Counted from the stretch's first letter, positions 47,060 through 58,071 are shown. The stretch: 64,000 nucleotides of DNA from Liolophura sinensis (GCF_032854445.1 NC_088302.1:24379788-24443787); one strand, 5' to 3'. The notes: generated from the letters alone by a model not told the origin. A program made the numbers and translations.

Positions 47060-47640
47060 TTTAGTTTGGGCTTTTACCAGTTCGGATTAGCTAACTGTTT
47101 TGATATTGAATGTTATATAAAACCGTACCAAAACAGACATCCGTAAAATATATGATTTTCTTACAGGCAATAGATAATAAAAGACTGCTTTTACTATCCT
47201 GGCTATAATGTCTCCAAAATCATTGATTCGGTGATTATCGCATCTACTATTAAAACTTAAACGGATTATGTGGTACGGATTATGTGGTATGGATTTGCGA
47301 TAGCCTTCTTGGATCATAACGTCGCTAACTTGTGATTAACATGTTCAGACAACAACGACGTATCGCTGTTCTTTGATCCAGGGCCTGTCTTGGGTGATCA
47401 CGTCAGTTTGGTTTAACTCGACCCAGCAGTCAGGCAATAAAAGATTGTGGAAAAAATGTGAGTGTGACATGAGAAAAAGTGTTGTTTATTGAGAATGCCT
47501 GGTTCTTGCTGTATAGACGTGAATTACGCTTGGAGCCCTCCAGTTAGGTTATCGTTCAGTGATTGGCAGATATTGTAATTCGACAAGATAAGCACACAAT
47601 CGAAGCGCGGAATCGATGGTTACTGGAAAAGATCTTCCGT
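47060..47640 (+). repeat. Right-flank duplication family, copy R2
   Basis: Shares the TTTTGATATTGAATG, CATCCGTAAAATATATGATTTT, GATTAACATGTTCAGACAAC, GGCCTGTCTTGGGTGATCAC and CAGCAGTCAGGCAATAAAAG phrases with R3, in the same order. It contains a local duplication of GGATTATGTGGTA (about 47,262-47,290). Confidence 0.65.
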
Positions 47641-47848
47641 AATTCTTAGTGGCAAAGAATGCCTCTCATAGAGTAAAAATATATCTTCGCTATGAAAAAA
47701 TTATGCAACGACACATACAGTAACGATATGGGTCCGCTATGAAACAATTATGCAACGAAATGTCTTTATTCTTACGAAAGGGCTGTTCCGATGCCGTTTT
47801 GCTGCTTGCTTGCCCTGAGTATTTAGTGCAGCCACCTGCTCTTCATGA

Positions 47849-47927
47849 TTTTTTTTTTTTGATTGGTGTTTTACGCCGTACTCAAGAATATTTCACTTAT
47901 ACGACGGCGGCCAGCATTATGGTGGGT
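47849..47927 (-). mobile_element. 5'-truncated SINE with 15-bp target duplication
   Basis: Minus-strand 3' end of the TTTTACGCCG SINE: an 11-12 T run (poly(A) on the element strand), ATTGGTGTTTTACGCCGTAC, then TTCACTTATACGACGGCGGC up to GGTGGG. It is flanked by a perfect duplication of ACCTGCTCTTCATGA at 47,834-47,848 and 47,928-47,942. Truncation plus target duplication is the mark of LINE-driven retroposition. The perfect duplication indicates a recent event. Confidence 0.95.
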
Positions 47928-48157
47928 ACCTGCTCTTCATGAAGGCATGTTGACAGGTGTAGCCATTCTCAGTTCCATATAAATGTATGGCTGTTCATTT
48001 GGACCAAATTGCTTTAGTTTCATTCTTGGAACAACCTCAGAATCCGTTGTCTGTATATTCGTCACAAAAAGCTACACAAACAATAAACAGGTGTCAATAA
48101 TTTGACGTAACAGCCAAACTATCTCGTGGCGCTTTCAATGCAAGTGCCAAAAAAATT

Positions 48158-48160
<3 letters not shown>

Positions 48161-48242
<82 letters not shown>
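48161..48242 (+). repeat. (GT)41 microsatellite
   Basis: Forty-one uninterrupted GT dinucleotides. Long pure GT runs can adopt Z-DNA and are highly length-variable; assembly length may also be inexact. Confidence 0.98.
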
Positions 48243-48244
<2 letters not shown>

Positions 48245-48654
48245 TCATATTGCCGTCTTCAACATGGCTACTGGTAGTGAATAGCTCGTCAATGCCATAT
48301 CCCCTATGCTGAATTTCCTTTTCAGGTCTGGCAAAACTTCATAGAGTTTTTTAATATATTTTTCTGTGTTACAGTTGGTCTCATTCTATTTTTCCATGTG
48401 GTCATAAATAGTGGTAGAATAATGGTTTCGCCAAATACACACTGTAAGTGTGCAAAACTGTATATTATATACTGTATTTTTGGCAAGTACGTTTCAAATG
48501 TTTATAGATAATTTTATTCTTTGTATTGTGGCTGGCATACTTATGCATCAATCATATGTACCCATTTGTCTATTGTTTGTACAGTTAACTACCTTGCCCA
48601 GAAAAAAAAACAAATACAGTCCTGGACACATTTGTCTGCGCAGACATCTTGTTA

Positions 48655-49150
48655 GTTATTAGACTGATGTCTTCCTAAACACTCAAGAAACTACCGCCTC
48701 ATAATAGAGCCAAGGGTTTAACTAATACGAACTTTGCTCGATTTATCTTTTTGAGATTTGGGTCTATGCAAATGTTGACAACCCACTACCTCCACAGACA
48801 CGCCCTTTCATCGGTCTAGGAATGTTTTGGTTTTCCCTAGCAGCTGTTAGTGGCGCGCACAGATGGTGTTTGGCGCACTTCCACGAAAACCAGATTGAAA
48901 GTCAAATACATACAACCTCGGGTGTTTGCATGAACGGTGGTGATGCCAAAAGTCAAAAGACTCCTTCAGTATTCACAGGTGATTTGTCTCTGCCGTGTCT
49001 CTGATTCTTACGGATAGACATGAACGACATGCCACCCGTCAACCTGCAAGCAGATCTGTAGCTCAGCTCAGTCGGGACTTGTCTTCCATCAAGATACTTA
49101 CTGTGTTATTTCCACAACACTGTAGGAATTACTGTAGTTTTAGCGCATAT
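48655..49150 (+). repeat. Isolated diverged copy of part of the array unit
   Basis: From TTAGACTGATGTCTTCC through AATAGAGCCAAGGGTTTAAC, then CGGTCTAGGAATGTTTTGG and GTTAGTGGCGCGCACAGATG (signal-peptide exon), then the tRNA-like CTGTAGCTCAG at 49,056. It lies 3.6 kb beyond the array end. The frame from 48,822 reads MFWFSLAAVSGAHRWCLAHF and then to a stop at 49,004, so the hydrophobic core is partly kept, without the N-terminal MGLYKLTR part. Confidence 0.75.
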
Positions 49151-49651
49151 TATCAGCAACAAAAAACGGCTTACAGACAGTACACACCCCTGAAACATGA
49201 AGTTGTTTGTGAAAAAAGGTCTAGAAAATATAAGTTAACACATAGTACACCTTCGTACTGTAAGTAAAAAAATGGACTGGTTTAATCAACGTATTTTAAA
49301 ATTATACATGTTTATTTTTCCAGACCATAGGCCATGCTTATGCTGGTGGGTTGTATATGGTGCTTTTATGCATTTACATGTACAGTTAGAATAAAACCAT
49401 AAACTGACACGGGGCCGGATTTCACCGTTTACATGTGACCATTTGTTACATTTGACCATTTCCCAGCTTTTACACTGTGATCACTGAGCTGGTTTTGCGC
49501 TGTATGCTGTAGCATTTTGCGTTATTAAACTTTGGTAGGTTACATTATAATATTTCCTGAAAAAAAGGAAACAAAAGATCAGGTAAAAATGCGCAAAGCA
49601 AGGGTATGTTTTATTAAATGATATTTTAAATGCGACATTACAACTCTTTAA

Positions 49652-49886
49652 GCAGAGTTATGACCAAGGAGTCTCTCACTAATGCGGTCGCTATGAGTTC
49701 AAATCCAGCCCATGCTGGCTTCCTCTCCGGTCGTAGGTGGGAAGGCCCCCAGCAACCAGCGGATGGTCGTGGGTTTCCCCCGGGCTGTGCCCGGTTTCCA
49801 CCCAGCATAATTCTGGCCCCCGTCGTATAAATCAAATATTCTTGAGTACGGCGTAAAACACCAATAAAATAAATAAATAAAATAAT
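49652..49886 (+). mobile_element. SINE copy in R3, slightly 5' truncated
   Basis: Plus orientation: B-box GAGTTCAAATCC, then GCTGGCTTCCTCTCCGGTCG, the CCCCCGGGCTGTGCCCGG hairpin-like core, TTGAGTACGGCGTAAAACAC and a CAATAAAATAAATAAATAA tail. An imperfect 12-bp target duplication (ACAACTCTTTAA at 49,640-49,651, ACAGCTCTTTAG at 49,887-49,898) flanks it. R1 lacks the insertion at the matching place. Confidence 0.85.
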
Positions 49887-51432
49887 ACAGCTCTTTAGGA
49901 AACATGAATTTTGATGTTTTGTTTGTACATTTCTTTGTACCTGTTTTTTATTGAGCAATTAACTGATACACTATTATCATGTAAGACTTCGAAATCTTAG
50001 GTGTAGTTGTACGTTTATCAAGTTTATCATGCCTTTATACAAAGGGTTAACCCACAATATACGCCATCGACTTGCGGGTGTAAAACAGTCAGAAAAGCCC
50101 ATTGCTTTAAACAAATCGGAAAACAGAACAGACTGAAATCTGAAACAATTTTCATCTTTGTCACAGATGAACGTTTCCCTGGAATTGACAGTATTAAAAT
50201 TTCTGACACATTAGAATAATTTTGGAATGCCATTTTCTGGGTTTCCAGCAGATTCTAGTAACGATCATTTCCTCAGACCACTCCCTATTTCGAGGCAGGG
50301 ATCTCAAAGTCAGGGACTTCATCACCTGGAAAACAAGTTAATTGTCAAAAAACCTTGGGTTGTAATAGTTTTACAACAAAACCTAGCTATGCCCAGAACG
50401 CGTACTCCGAAATTAAATTAGTAATGTGGCTATAATGTTCTTAAAAGTATGTGTTCAAACTGTAGGATGAAGCGTCTGTAAGATCAATGCCTAATAAAAA
50501 CCAAGTAAAAAGTTAATTTTCACATTTTTTGGTATTTGGATGAATTCGACACCTTCTTCAATTTTGGTTTTTACCAGACCGGATACTTTGATACTTAATG
50601 ACATTTGAAATCGCACAAAACTGTCTTCCGTAAAATATATGATTTTTTACAGGTAGTCAGCAAGGAAGATGTGTGTCACTATTTCTGCTACAACATCTCC
50701 CCCCAAAATTGATACCCCTATTATCTGTACAGTACGTGTTGGATTCAAGCATAAACTGATTATGTGCGATGGATTTGCGATAGCCTTCTTGGATTATGAA
50801 AGTCACAAAAGCTCATTATTAGCATCTTCAGACAACATCAAGGCCTTGAGCCTGTTCACTTTAAGCAGTTGTTTAACCGGGGCCTGTCTTGGGTGATCAC
50901 GCCAATTTGGTTTAACTCCATCCAGCAGTCAGGCAATAAAAGATTGTGGAGAAAGAGGGAACATGACGTGAGAAATAGTCTTGTTTATTGAGTATGTCTG
51001 GTTCCCACTGTACAGACATGAATTACGAGGAGACCCTTACAAGTACGATATGATCCTCTCACTGTCAAACATGGTAACCCTGCGCGTTAAGCACCGGGCC
51101 GCGTTCCCGGCTGGTCTGTCCAGTCGTGGCGCACAATCGATAGTGACTGGAGACATTCGCCCGTATATCTCAGCAGGAGATAGACCGGAAGTCCAGATTG
51201 CGTGGACTTCTAGGCTATCAAATCTTTCAAACCTTTGGTCTTTTTCTTGTCCATTCCTATCGATAAACACAGAGCGTGGTGTTTTACTTGGCACTGCACT
51301 GGCTTTTGTTTCGGTGGATCTTGTGTCGGTGTATAAGATGAGCTTCGTGGGTTAATGGTTTTTCTGGTGGAATATATCCTGTGTTATTCCGGGCTGCCCG
51401 TAATGCTCTCACAACACTCCCCAACCCATTTA

Positions 51433-51447
51433 CCCCCCCCCCCCCCC
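51433..51447 (+). repeat. C15 homopolymer
   Basis: Fifteen consecutive C residues in otherwise mixed sequence. The length is prone to sequencing error. Confidence 0.95.
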
Positions 51448-52429
51448 ATCCCGTCAATCATCCTGTGCACTGAGGATTTTTAGCGAAGAGTCCCTTTAGT
51501 CCTAAGGTCACAAACGACTGGCCAAATCGTAAGGCGCTCTGAGCAAAGATGGTATCACATTCAAGTATGTTTCTTGTACGGGGAACTGGCAATCCTCAGT
51601 CTAATTCACTGAGGTACAAAAGTGCCGAAACCTTCTTGATCTCTTCTTCGACGCAAGCTATACCGTTTCCATCCGATTGCAATTTTACGCTTTATTCACA
51701 ATTTAATTGAAAGCAAACACAAGGCTTGGAGAAAGCAAGTTGTTTCCAATTGAATCTTAGGTGGAGTATTTGCACAACCTTCGGGTTTCTCAAAGGCCTG
51801 CAATGGCGGAACACTGACGAACAATGTAGAAAACTCAAAGAAAGTCGGAATTTCACCAGATTCCGATTTGAAGAGTAAAGCCCATAACACTTGACCAATT
51901 TGTTGTTGGAATTAATGGACAGATGGTACGTTCAACATTCTTCTGAAGCTCGGTTGGAAAAAGAAAATGGCTTTTTTATAAGCGCATGACCTGTTCAATT
52001 CAATGTCAGTAAATACTAGTACTGTACCTTTGAAATAGGACCCGTTTTTTCTGTACATTCGAAAATTATGGGATGAAGTCAAGCTACTTTGGCACATTTC
52101 GAGGATTATATTCATCATCGAGGAGGGGAGAATAAAGATGTCTGGCAAAACAATTTCCTATCAATGACTGGTCCGTTCCACGTTTATACTTTTTAGAATC
52201 AGGTGGAGTAGAGCCGCCCTAATGTTATAGTAAATGCTGAGGATGTGGTTTATCGTATATATTAAACCATATTGCAATACCATAAATAAGTGCAATAAGT
52301 GACAACAGGAACTTTCCAACAATATTTTTTTTCAATTGTGTAACAAATGAAGTTTGTAGTAGTTTTGAATCAGCGGTGTGACTTACGTTCCATAAATAAA
52401 GTTGCCAAATGCTGGAATATATCAATTTT

Positions 52430-52645
52430 TTGTATTTTTATATTTCACTTATAGGAGGGCGGCCAGCATTGTGGCGGGAAGAAACTGGACAGAGCCCGAG
52501 GGAAATCCACGACCATCCGCAGGTTGCTGCAAGACCTTCCCACAGCCGGAGAGGAACCACCCAAGAGTTCACAGTGACCGCATTGGTGCGAGACTCAAGG
52601 GTCATTGTACCGTGCTGGCATGGTAACCAGCTCGGCCATGGATGA
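52430..52645 (-). mobile_element. SINE copy at the right end of R3
   Basis: Reverse orientation: TTCACTTATAGGAGGGCGGC, CCGAGGGAAATCCACGACC, GGAGAGGAACCACCCAAGAG, then the reversed B box (GAGTTCACAGTGACCGCATT) and a decayed tRNA head to about 52,645. The tail end is eroded. A related fragment occupies the matching position in R4 (60,183-60,245). Confidence 0.8.
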
Positions 52646-54300
52646 CCATTGAATATGTCAAATGACTATTTGGAAATAAGAAACAATGATTGTCACATGT
52701 GCGTGTGCGTAAGTTGCTTACCACCTCAGCTTATTTGGAAGCTGCCATTATAAGGTTTGTTTACCTTTCCTACACCAAGACGTGGCGATCTCGTCTAATT
52801 TTCATTTTTTGTTGATTAATAATAACCTAAATACACTTTGGAACACCTTTCAAATAAGTGCTGTCTATTCTTATATATAAAACATGTTAGTTATTCCTTC
52901 TGAATTTAAAAACACTTCATCCTGTCACAGAGTTTCCATGCGAGGTTGCTATGACAACATTTAACTAGTACAACGATCAAACGAGCGTAAGTAATTCACA
53001 GCACTAAGAAAGAGCAAATTTCAAAATCCCAGCACAGTTCTGTAAATTTCCAAATCAGAAGTATAAAACTTGATCGAAACACCCGTTAACATTTTATGGC
53101 TATAAAATAGGGGATGCCTTAGTAATAACTCGGCCAGCCTCCACTCTCGATCAAAATCACCAATCTTTCTTTCAAACTAGGCACTGTCTATTTAACTTAC
53201 AGTATGAAGATAAAAGTTTCCCAGACCAATATTTTTACTGAAACTTTCATATATGTATTTATACTTGCTGCCAAAGTTTTGTTTTAGTTAACGTTTTTCT
53301 TCATGTGTAAAATCTAAACTTCATAACGTGATCAGTTTTGCCACATTTTAGCAAGTCTAAAATCCGTATTTCTGCCATAGTCATTGAGGCATCCTTCATA
53401 ATATAGCAAGCCAATGAGATGACTGCGGAGAGCATGTATCACCTCGAGGAAGAGTTCGACTCTGTGGTTCTTATTTTCCCCTTTCTTTAGAAACGTACTT
53501 TTGTGTGAGCAAAAATGTAGGCCACCATGTAGGTTGTAATAACACTAAGTAGGTGTTATTCATGAATTAGAATGAATAATTGTTAAAGTATGGTATACGT
53601 AATTTGTGGCAAAAACATATTCTACATGTGAATCCAAGGCGAATTAAATTATGTGGCAGATGGATTTTTTCACATTGCAAAACGCTTGACTGTTTATAGC
53701 TCATACCGCGATAATCCTCTCTGATGCAGTGCTTTATTATAACCGTACAGCTTCTCTTTTTTTTACCGCTACCATGCAGTAGTTTTGTTTGTTTACATGA
53801 AATGATAAAATCAGCTAAGATGTCTGTGGATCTCCACAAAAGCCTTGCTTTCAACTGTGGTAGGTAATAAATTTCATTTGATCAGCACAGCATTTCCTTT
53901 TCAGCAAGATACCATTCTTATGCCTTTGAACAGTTTCGCTCGCATAAAAGACGTGGTGGAGGGGGTGGGGGTGGTTTTGTATCAGAGTTCATTATATTTA
54001 TCCTACCAGCAATAACCTTATTATTTGCACTCTAAGTGGCGAGAATAAAACACCATACTAATATTATGATATTTAGAAAATCAACAGCAAACATTTTCTC
54101 CTACTGACGTGAAGTCACATTTCAAATCGGCTAATTTGCCTTTAGAAGCAGCTTGGAAGTCGACTTCTTAAAACAAAGAATGTGACTCAAATCTCTCAAA
54201 GATAAATAAGAGAGGCCACGACACGTGAGTGAAGTTGGACTGCGCTTCGCAGTTAGCGGTTAGCTATTCAAAGGGAATAAGTCATTATTTCTATAAATTA
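52646..54300. other. Non-coding region, no gene recognised
   Basis: AT-rich with short frames only. About 53,580-53,730 shows weak similarity to 61,020-61,150 (TTTTTTCACATTGCAAA, CGATAATCCTCTCT versus TTACACATTGCATA, CTATCATCCTCTCT). Confidence 0.4.
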
Positions 54301-54309
54301 TATATTAGG

Positions 54310-54533
54310 CTAAATAGCCATTAATACTGCACATACAGACATTAAACTCGGTACATTAATGACACTTAATACGGGCTATCACGTGTTGCCAATGATTCCC
54401 GATTCTGACACCAGGTGACACCCAGGTGACTGTAAATAGCAGTCTGAATAGCATTCTGGCCCATATCTCCATTAATTCTGCACCTACAGACATCATACTT
54501 TGTATATTATTGACACGTAACGCGGGCTATCAC
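54310..54533 (+). repeat. Two ~72-bp direct copies 152 bp apart
   Basis: CCATTAATACTGCACATACA (about 54,318) matches CCATTAATTCTGCACCTACA (about 54,470), and both copies run on to GGGCTATCAC. About 80% of positions agree by eye. An ATTCTGGCCCATATCTCC link separates them. Confidence 0.7.
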
Positions 54534-54667
54534 TGTATGAATTTGCAACACGTGTGCGAAATCAGACTGGAGTGGTACAGGCTGATCATCAGTTTGACAC
54601 ATACTCACTTTCATTTATTTATGTACACTCAAAAATTAATCCCTTAAATTTAACAGAAAGTCTGTTG

Positions 54668-54837
54668 TCTGAGTACTGCTCGAATGTATTCTTTTATTAT
54701 GGCACAATATTGTGTCACATTCACCATACGATTCTGTTAGTCTGATGGAATAGTTTTGTTGAAGTAACAGAATATGTATATGATATTTAACAGAATAATT
54801 TTCTGCATGAACAGAATACATTCTAGTATCACTCAGA
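54668..54837. repeat. Short inverted repeat, MITE-like
   Basis: TCTGAGT-ACTGCTC-GAATGTATTCT (54,668-54,692) is the reverse complement of 54,813-54,837 at 21 of 25 positions. The interior is AT-rich and non-coding, total 170 bp. No clear target duplication is visible, so the mobile nature is uncertain. Confidence 0.55.
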
Positions 54838-55437
54838 TGAGAGACTTCATGCTAAAATTAACTGTATAAGATTGTCCTTTGAACACCATTCAGATATATA
54901 AACAAAATCACACCGTATTCAAGAACTTCTCACTACTAAGACTGTGGCCAGTCATCTGAATGAAGGATGTGGTCGGTGTAAACCACCGACATTTGTGGAG
55001 TTACTGGCTGACTTTCCCAAGGGGGAAGTTTCTTCCCATCTGATTCATCTGATTCCATCAAATTCACATTAAACTTAAGGCTACGCTGATTTTATCACAG
55101 GGTATGGCATCTGTGTAACTTCAAATGTTGCTAAAATGCTATATTTACTTTTTATGGAAACATTGTCTAGGTGTCCAAGACACCTGTCTCAGTAGTTATT
55201 TAAGCATGGTGGGAAAAAGAATATTCCCACCGATATAGCCTTTGTTTTACATTAGGTGATATCTATGCCTGCTCACATATAACGAACAGCTTGATTCCGT
55301 AGCATCCGCCCGTATTTATCTAATGTCCTAAGACTTGAATGAAAAATTTCAAGAAATAAATAAAACAAATAAAATTTTTTCTTTAAAAACCTTTTTAAAA
55401 AGTTGAAAATGTGAACACTGAGCTACAGAGCAATGTA

Positions 55438-55465
55438 AACTACCAGGCAAAAGAAAGGTTTCACC
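55438..55465 (+). repeat. Left terminal inverted repeat of the Tc1 element
   Basis: Twenty-eight bases beginning AACTACCAGGCAAAAG and ending GGTTTCACC. All 28 pair with the right end. Confidence 0.97.
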
Positions 55466-55689
55466 GTATTTTTTGTCATAAAAAAAGTAAAAGCGCGGTT
55501 CCGGGTTTGATTCTAAGCAGGACTTAGTGTATGACTGCATCGTTTCCTCTACCAGAACGCATCGTCACGAACGCAGCAATTGGAATTGTGAAATTGCGAT
55601 CACATGCAAAACGTCCTTTTGAGGCATGCCTCGTGATGCACGTGCGGTAATGTTTCATAAATACTCTTGCTCGAAAGAGCAGACATTCA

Positions 55690-56448
55690 ATGACCGAAAA
55701 ACACAAACAGTATGCCAAGACAACGCAAGCGCAACGAGACCAGGCCATCGGTATGTCCACCATGGGAGTCTCGCAACGTCACATTGCAAGAACGTTCAAC
55801 TGCAGCCAAACCACCATCAGGAGGTTGTTGATACGCTATCAGCAGACAGGCCAGACCCAAGACAGACCAAGATCGGGAAGACCGAGGTTAACAACTGCGG
55901 CTGAAGATCGCTACATCCGACAGACCCACCTCCGAAGAGGCGAGCGTCTCGCGCCAGACTGCGTAAGAGAGGTTTATCCGTTTGGAGGCAGAGGCGTCAT
56001 GGTTTGGGGAGGGATTTGTGACCAAATGAAGACTCAACTGGTTATTGTGCGAGGTAATCTGACTGGCCAGAGATACGTTGATGAGGTACTGAGACCTGTC
56101 GTCGTTCCTTTCCTCCAACGACAGCCAAGAGGATCAATCTTGCAACACGACAACGCAAGACCTCACACTGCCCGCATTGTTACAGACTACCTCGAGACCG
56201 CAAACGTCATCGTGTTGCCCTGGCCAGCCAACTCAACAGACATGAACCCCATTGAGCATCTCTGGGATCACCTTAACCGCCGTTTGAGACAGCTGGTGCC
56301 TCCTCCAACTAACCAACAGGAACTTGAGCAAGCTCTGTTAAACCTATGGGACGTTATCCCTGTTGACGTCATCCGGCGACTGACGACGTCAATGCGGAGG
56401 CCTGTGCTTGCTTGCATTGATGCCCAGGGTGGCCACACTCGCTACTGA
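55690..56448 (+). CDS. Tc1-family DD34E transposase, internally deleted
   Basis: 252 residues where full-length Tc1 transposases have about 340. Residues 15-50 form the first helix-turn-helix of the paired-like DNA-binding region (QRHIARTFNCSQTTIRRLL), followed by the GRPR motif at 63-66. Near residues 80-86 the protein jumps from the linker directly to RRGERLAPDCVREVYPFGG, so the second DNA-binding helices and the first catalytic Asp are missing. The rest of the catalytic core is present: VMVWGGI (103-109), the second Asp at 154 in LQHDNARPHTA and the Glu at 189 in MNPIEHLWD, with 34 residues between them (DD34E). The reading frame is preserved across the deletion. Without the first Asp it should be inactive as a nuclease but could still bind DNA. 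ATG at 55,690 is the first start that includes the DNA-binding region. Confidence 0.95.
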   Translation: MTEKHKQYAKTTQAQRDQAIGMSTMGVSQRHIARTFNCSQTTIRRLLIRYQQTGQTQDRPRSGRPRLTTAAEDRYIRQTHLRRGERLAPDCVREVYPFGGRGVMVWGGICDQMKTQLVIVRGNLTGQRYVDEVLRPVVVPFLQRQPRGSILQHDNARPHTARIVTDYLETANVIVLPWPANSTDMNPIEHLWDHLNRRLRQLVPPPTNQQELEQALLNLWDVIPVDVIRRLTTSMRRPVLACIDAQGGHTRY

Positions 56449-56686
56449 TGACTGTAGTCCTTCATTTCTGTGGATACTGTGACTTTACATGCACTTGCCA
56501 GTTAACTTTACATTTGTGTAATTTTTTCTTCTGACCCCTTGTCTCTTTCATTGTGTTTTGTGGCCAACTGAATGCCAATATTTTAAAGCCTTTTTGAGAG
56601 AATATTTCACAATGATTTCTGTTCATAAACCAATCATTTTTATTCTTATATCTGCCTTTGTTTTTGTTTTATGGGCTCAAGAAGTG

Positions 56687-56714
56687 GGTGAAACCTTTCT
56701 TTTGCCTGGTAGTT
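56687..56714 (-). repeat. Right terminal inverted repeat of the Tc1 element
   Basis: GGTGAAACC...GCCTGGTAGTT, the perfect reverse complement of the left repeat. Confidence 0.97.
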
Positions 56715-56976
56715 TACTAACCACAGTTTGAGGTCTTTTCTGTTCTTAATTTGGCATATTAAAGACTTTAGTTAAATCTAAAGGCTTTAGTTAAATCCAG
56801 TCGTGGCCCAAATTCATGTTTATTGACACGAAAATGTTGGCTTAATGGTTACTGCATTAGTGCACCACCAACCCACCAACAATCAGGAGATTGTCACCAG
56901 GCTCTGAGTTTATGTCCAGTTCATGGAGCTTTCTCTCAGGTTGTGCTGGTAATGTCTGCCAGCAAATGGTCGTACC

Positions 56977-57483
56977 ATTACCCCACCACCAATACATAAC
57001 ACGGATTACCCCATCACCAATACATAACACGGATTTCCCACCCCCCAACCAATACATGACACAGATTACCCCACCACCAATACATAAGACGGATTACCCC
57101 ACCACCAATATATAACAAAGATTACCCCACCACCAACACATAACACAGATTACCCCACCACCAATATATAACACGGATTACCCCACCACCAATATATAAC
57201 ACGGATTACCCGACCACCAATATATAACACGGATTACCCGACCACCAATATATAACACGGATTACCCCGCCACCAATACATAACAAAGATTACCCCGCCA
57301 CCAACACATAACACGGTTACCCCGCCACCAACACATAACACAGATTACCCCACCACCAATACATAACACGGATAACCCCACCAATAATACATACCACGGA
57401 TTACATGACCATGAGTACATAACACGGGTTACCCCACCACCAATACATAACACAAATTACCCCACCAGCAATACATAACACGG
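56977..57483 (+). repeat. 28-bp minisatellite, 18 copies
   Basis: The unit starts ATTACCCCACCACCAATACA and ends TAACACGG. Most copies are exactly 28 bp; copy 3 has extra C residues and copy 13 is a base short. Variants cluster: the TATATAAC form is in copies 5 and 7-10, the CCCCGCC form in copies 11-13 and the CCCGACC form in copies 9-10, as expected for local expansion. Strong strand asymmetry: the plus strand has almost no G outside CGG. Minus-strand frames such as VMYWWRGN are by-products. Confidence 0.95.
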
Positions 57484-57806
57484 ATTACCATAGGTTGTTC
57501 TCGCCGTAGTCTGTTGGTATCTGACCATAGAGTTCATAGGCTTGAACCCAGTTCTCCTTAGTTCACCTGTGATTTTTAAAAAGCTATCTGGCTTTGGTTT
57601 ACTTTGGTTTCCTATACCAAAACCACTCAATAAATAAAATCGTCTTTAATTACTAAATAAGATTTAGTAATAGTTGTATACAATATAAAGAATTTATTGT
57701 CATGAAATTATCACACAATAATCTACGGCAGACCCGGACGTGATCCCACAGGGCTGAGCATACACAGAATTCATCAGTAACAGTGTATGTCTTACTTCCA
57801 GGCAAC

Positions 57807-58071
57807 GGGGACCTCCGTGGCTCAGTTGGTTATTGCGCTAGCGCACCGTAATGACCCAGGCGTCTTTCACCAATGCGGTCGCTGTGAGTTCAAGTCCAGC
57901 TAATGCTGGCTTCCTCTCCGGTCGTACGTGGGAAGTTCTGTCAGCAACCTGCGGATGTTCGTGGGTTTCCCCCGGGCTTTGCCCGGTTTCCACCCACCAT
58001 AATGCTGACCGCCGTCGTATAAGTGAAATATTCTTGAGTACGGCGTAAAACACCAATCAAATAAATAAATA
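57807..58071 (+). mobile_element. Most complete copy of the TTTTACGCCG SINE (265 bp)
   Basis: The tRNA-related head ACCTCCGTGGCTCAGTTGG (A box) and GTGAGTTCAAGTCC (B box) is followed by the body CTTCCTCTCCGGTCGTACG, the self-complementary CCCGGGCTTTGCCCGG, TTGAGTACGGCGTAAAACAC and a CAAATAAATAAAT tail. It is flanked by an imperfect 13-bp duplication (57,794-57,806 and 58,072-58,084, two differences). This is the reference copy for the family in this window. Confidence 0.92.

Larger units (their letters stand above)
49330..52430 (+). repeat. Right-flank duplication family, copy R3
   Basis: The longest copy. It aligns with R1 (49,350-51,290 versus 45,060-46,330) and with R4 (50,560-52,430 versus 58,390-60,185). 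The minus-strand frames at 51,692-51,898 and 59,379-59,620 share LSFLHCSSVFRHCRPLRNPK and PCVCFQLNCE, but this similarity simply follows the DNA duplication. Confidence 0.7.
55436..56716 (+). mobile_element. Tc1/mariner transposon, 1,277 bp, with TA duplication
   Basis: Terminal inverted repeats of 28 bp match perfectly (left 55,438-55,465, starting AACTACCAGGCAAAAG; right 56,687-56,714). TA dinucleotides flank both ends (55,436-55,437 and 56,715-56,716), the signature of Tc1/mariner integration. The only gene inside is a transposase with an internal deletion. The perfect ends suggest recent activity, possibly driven by a full-length relative elsewhere. Confidence 0.96.

Noticed and set aside
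49638-49958. Minus-strand frames over 49.6-49.9 kb, and likewise 57.8-58.1 and 52.4-52.6 kb
   Set aside because: They are readings of the SINE sequence.
56977-57483. CRISPR-like 28-bp repeats
   Set aside because: The repeats are directly adjacent with no spacers, in an animal genome, so this is a minisatellite.
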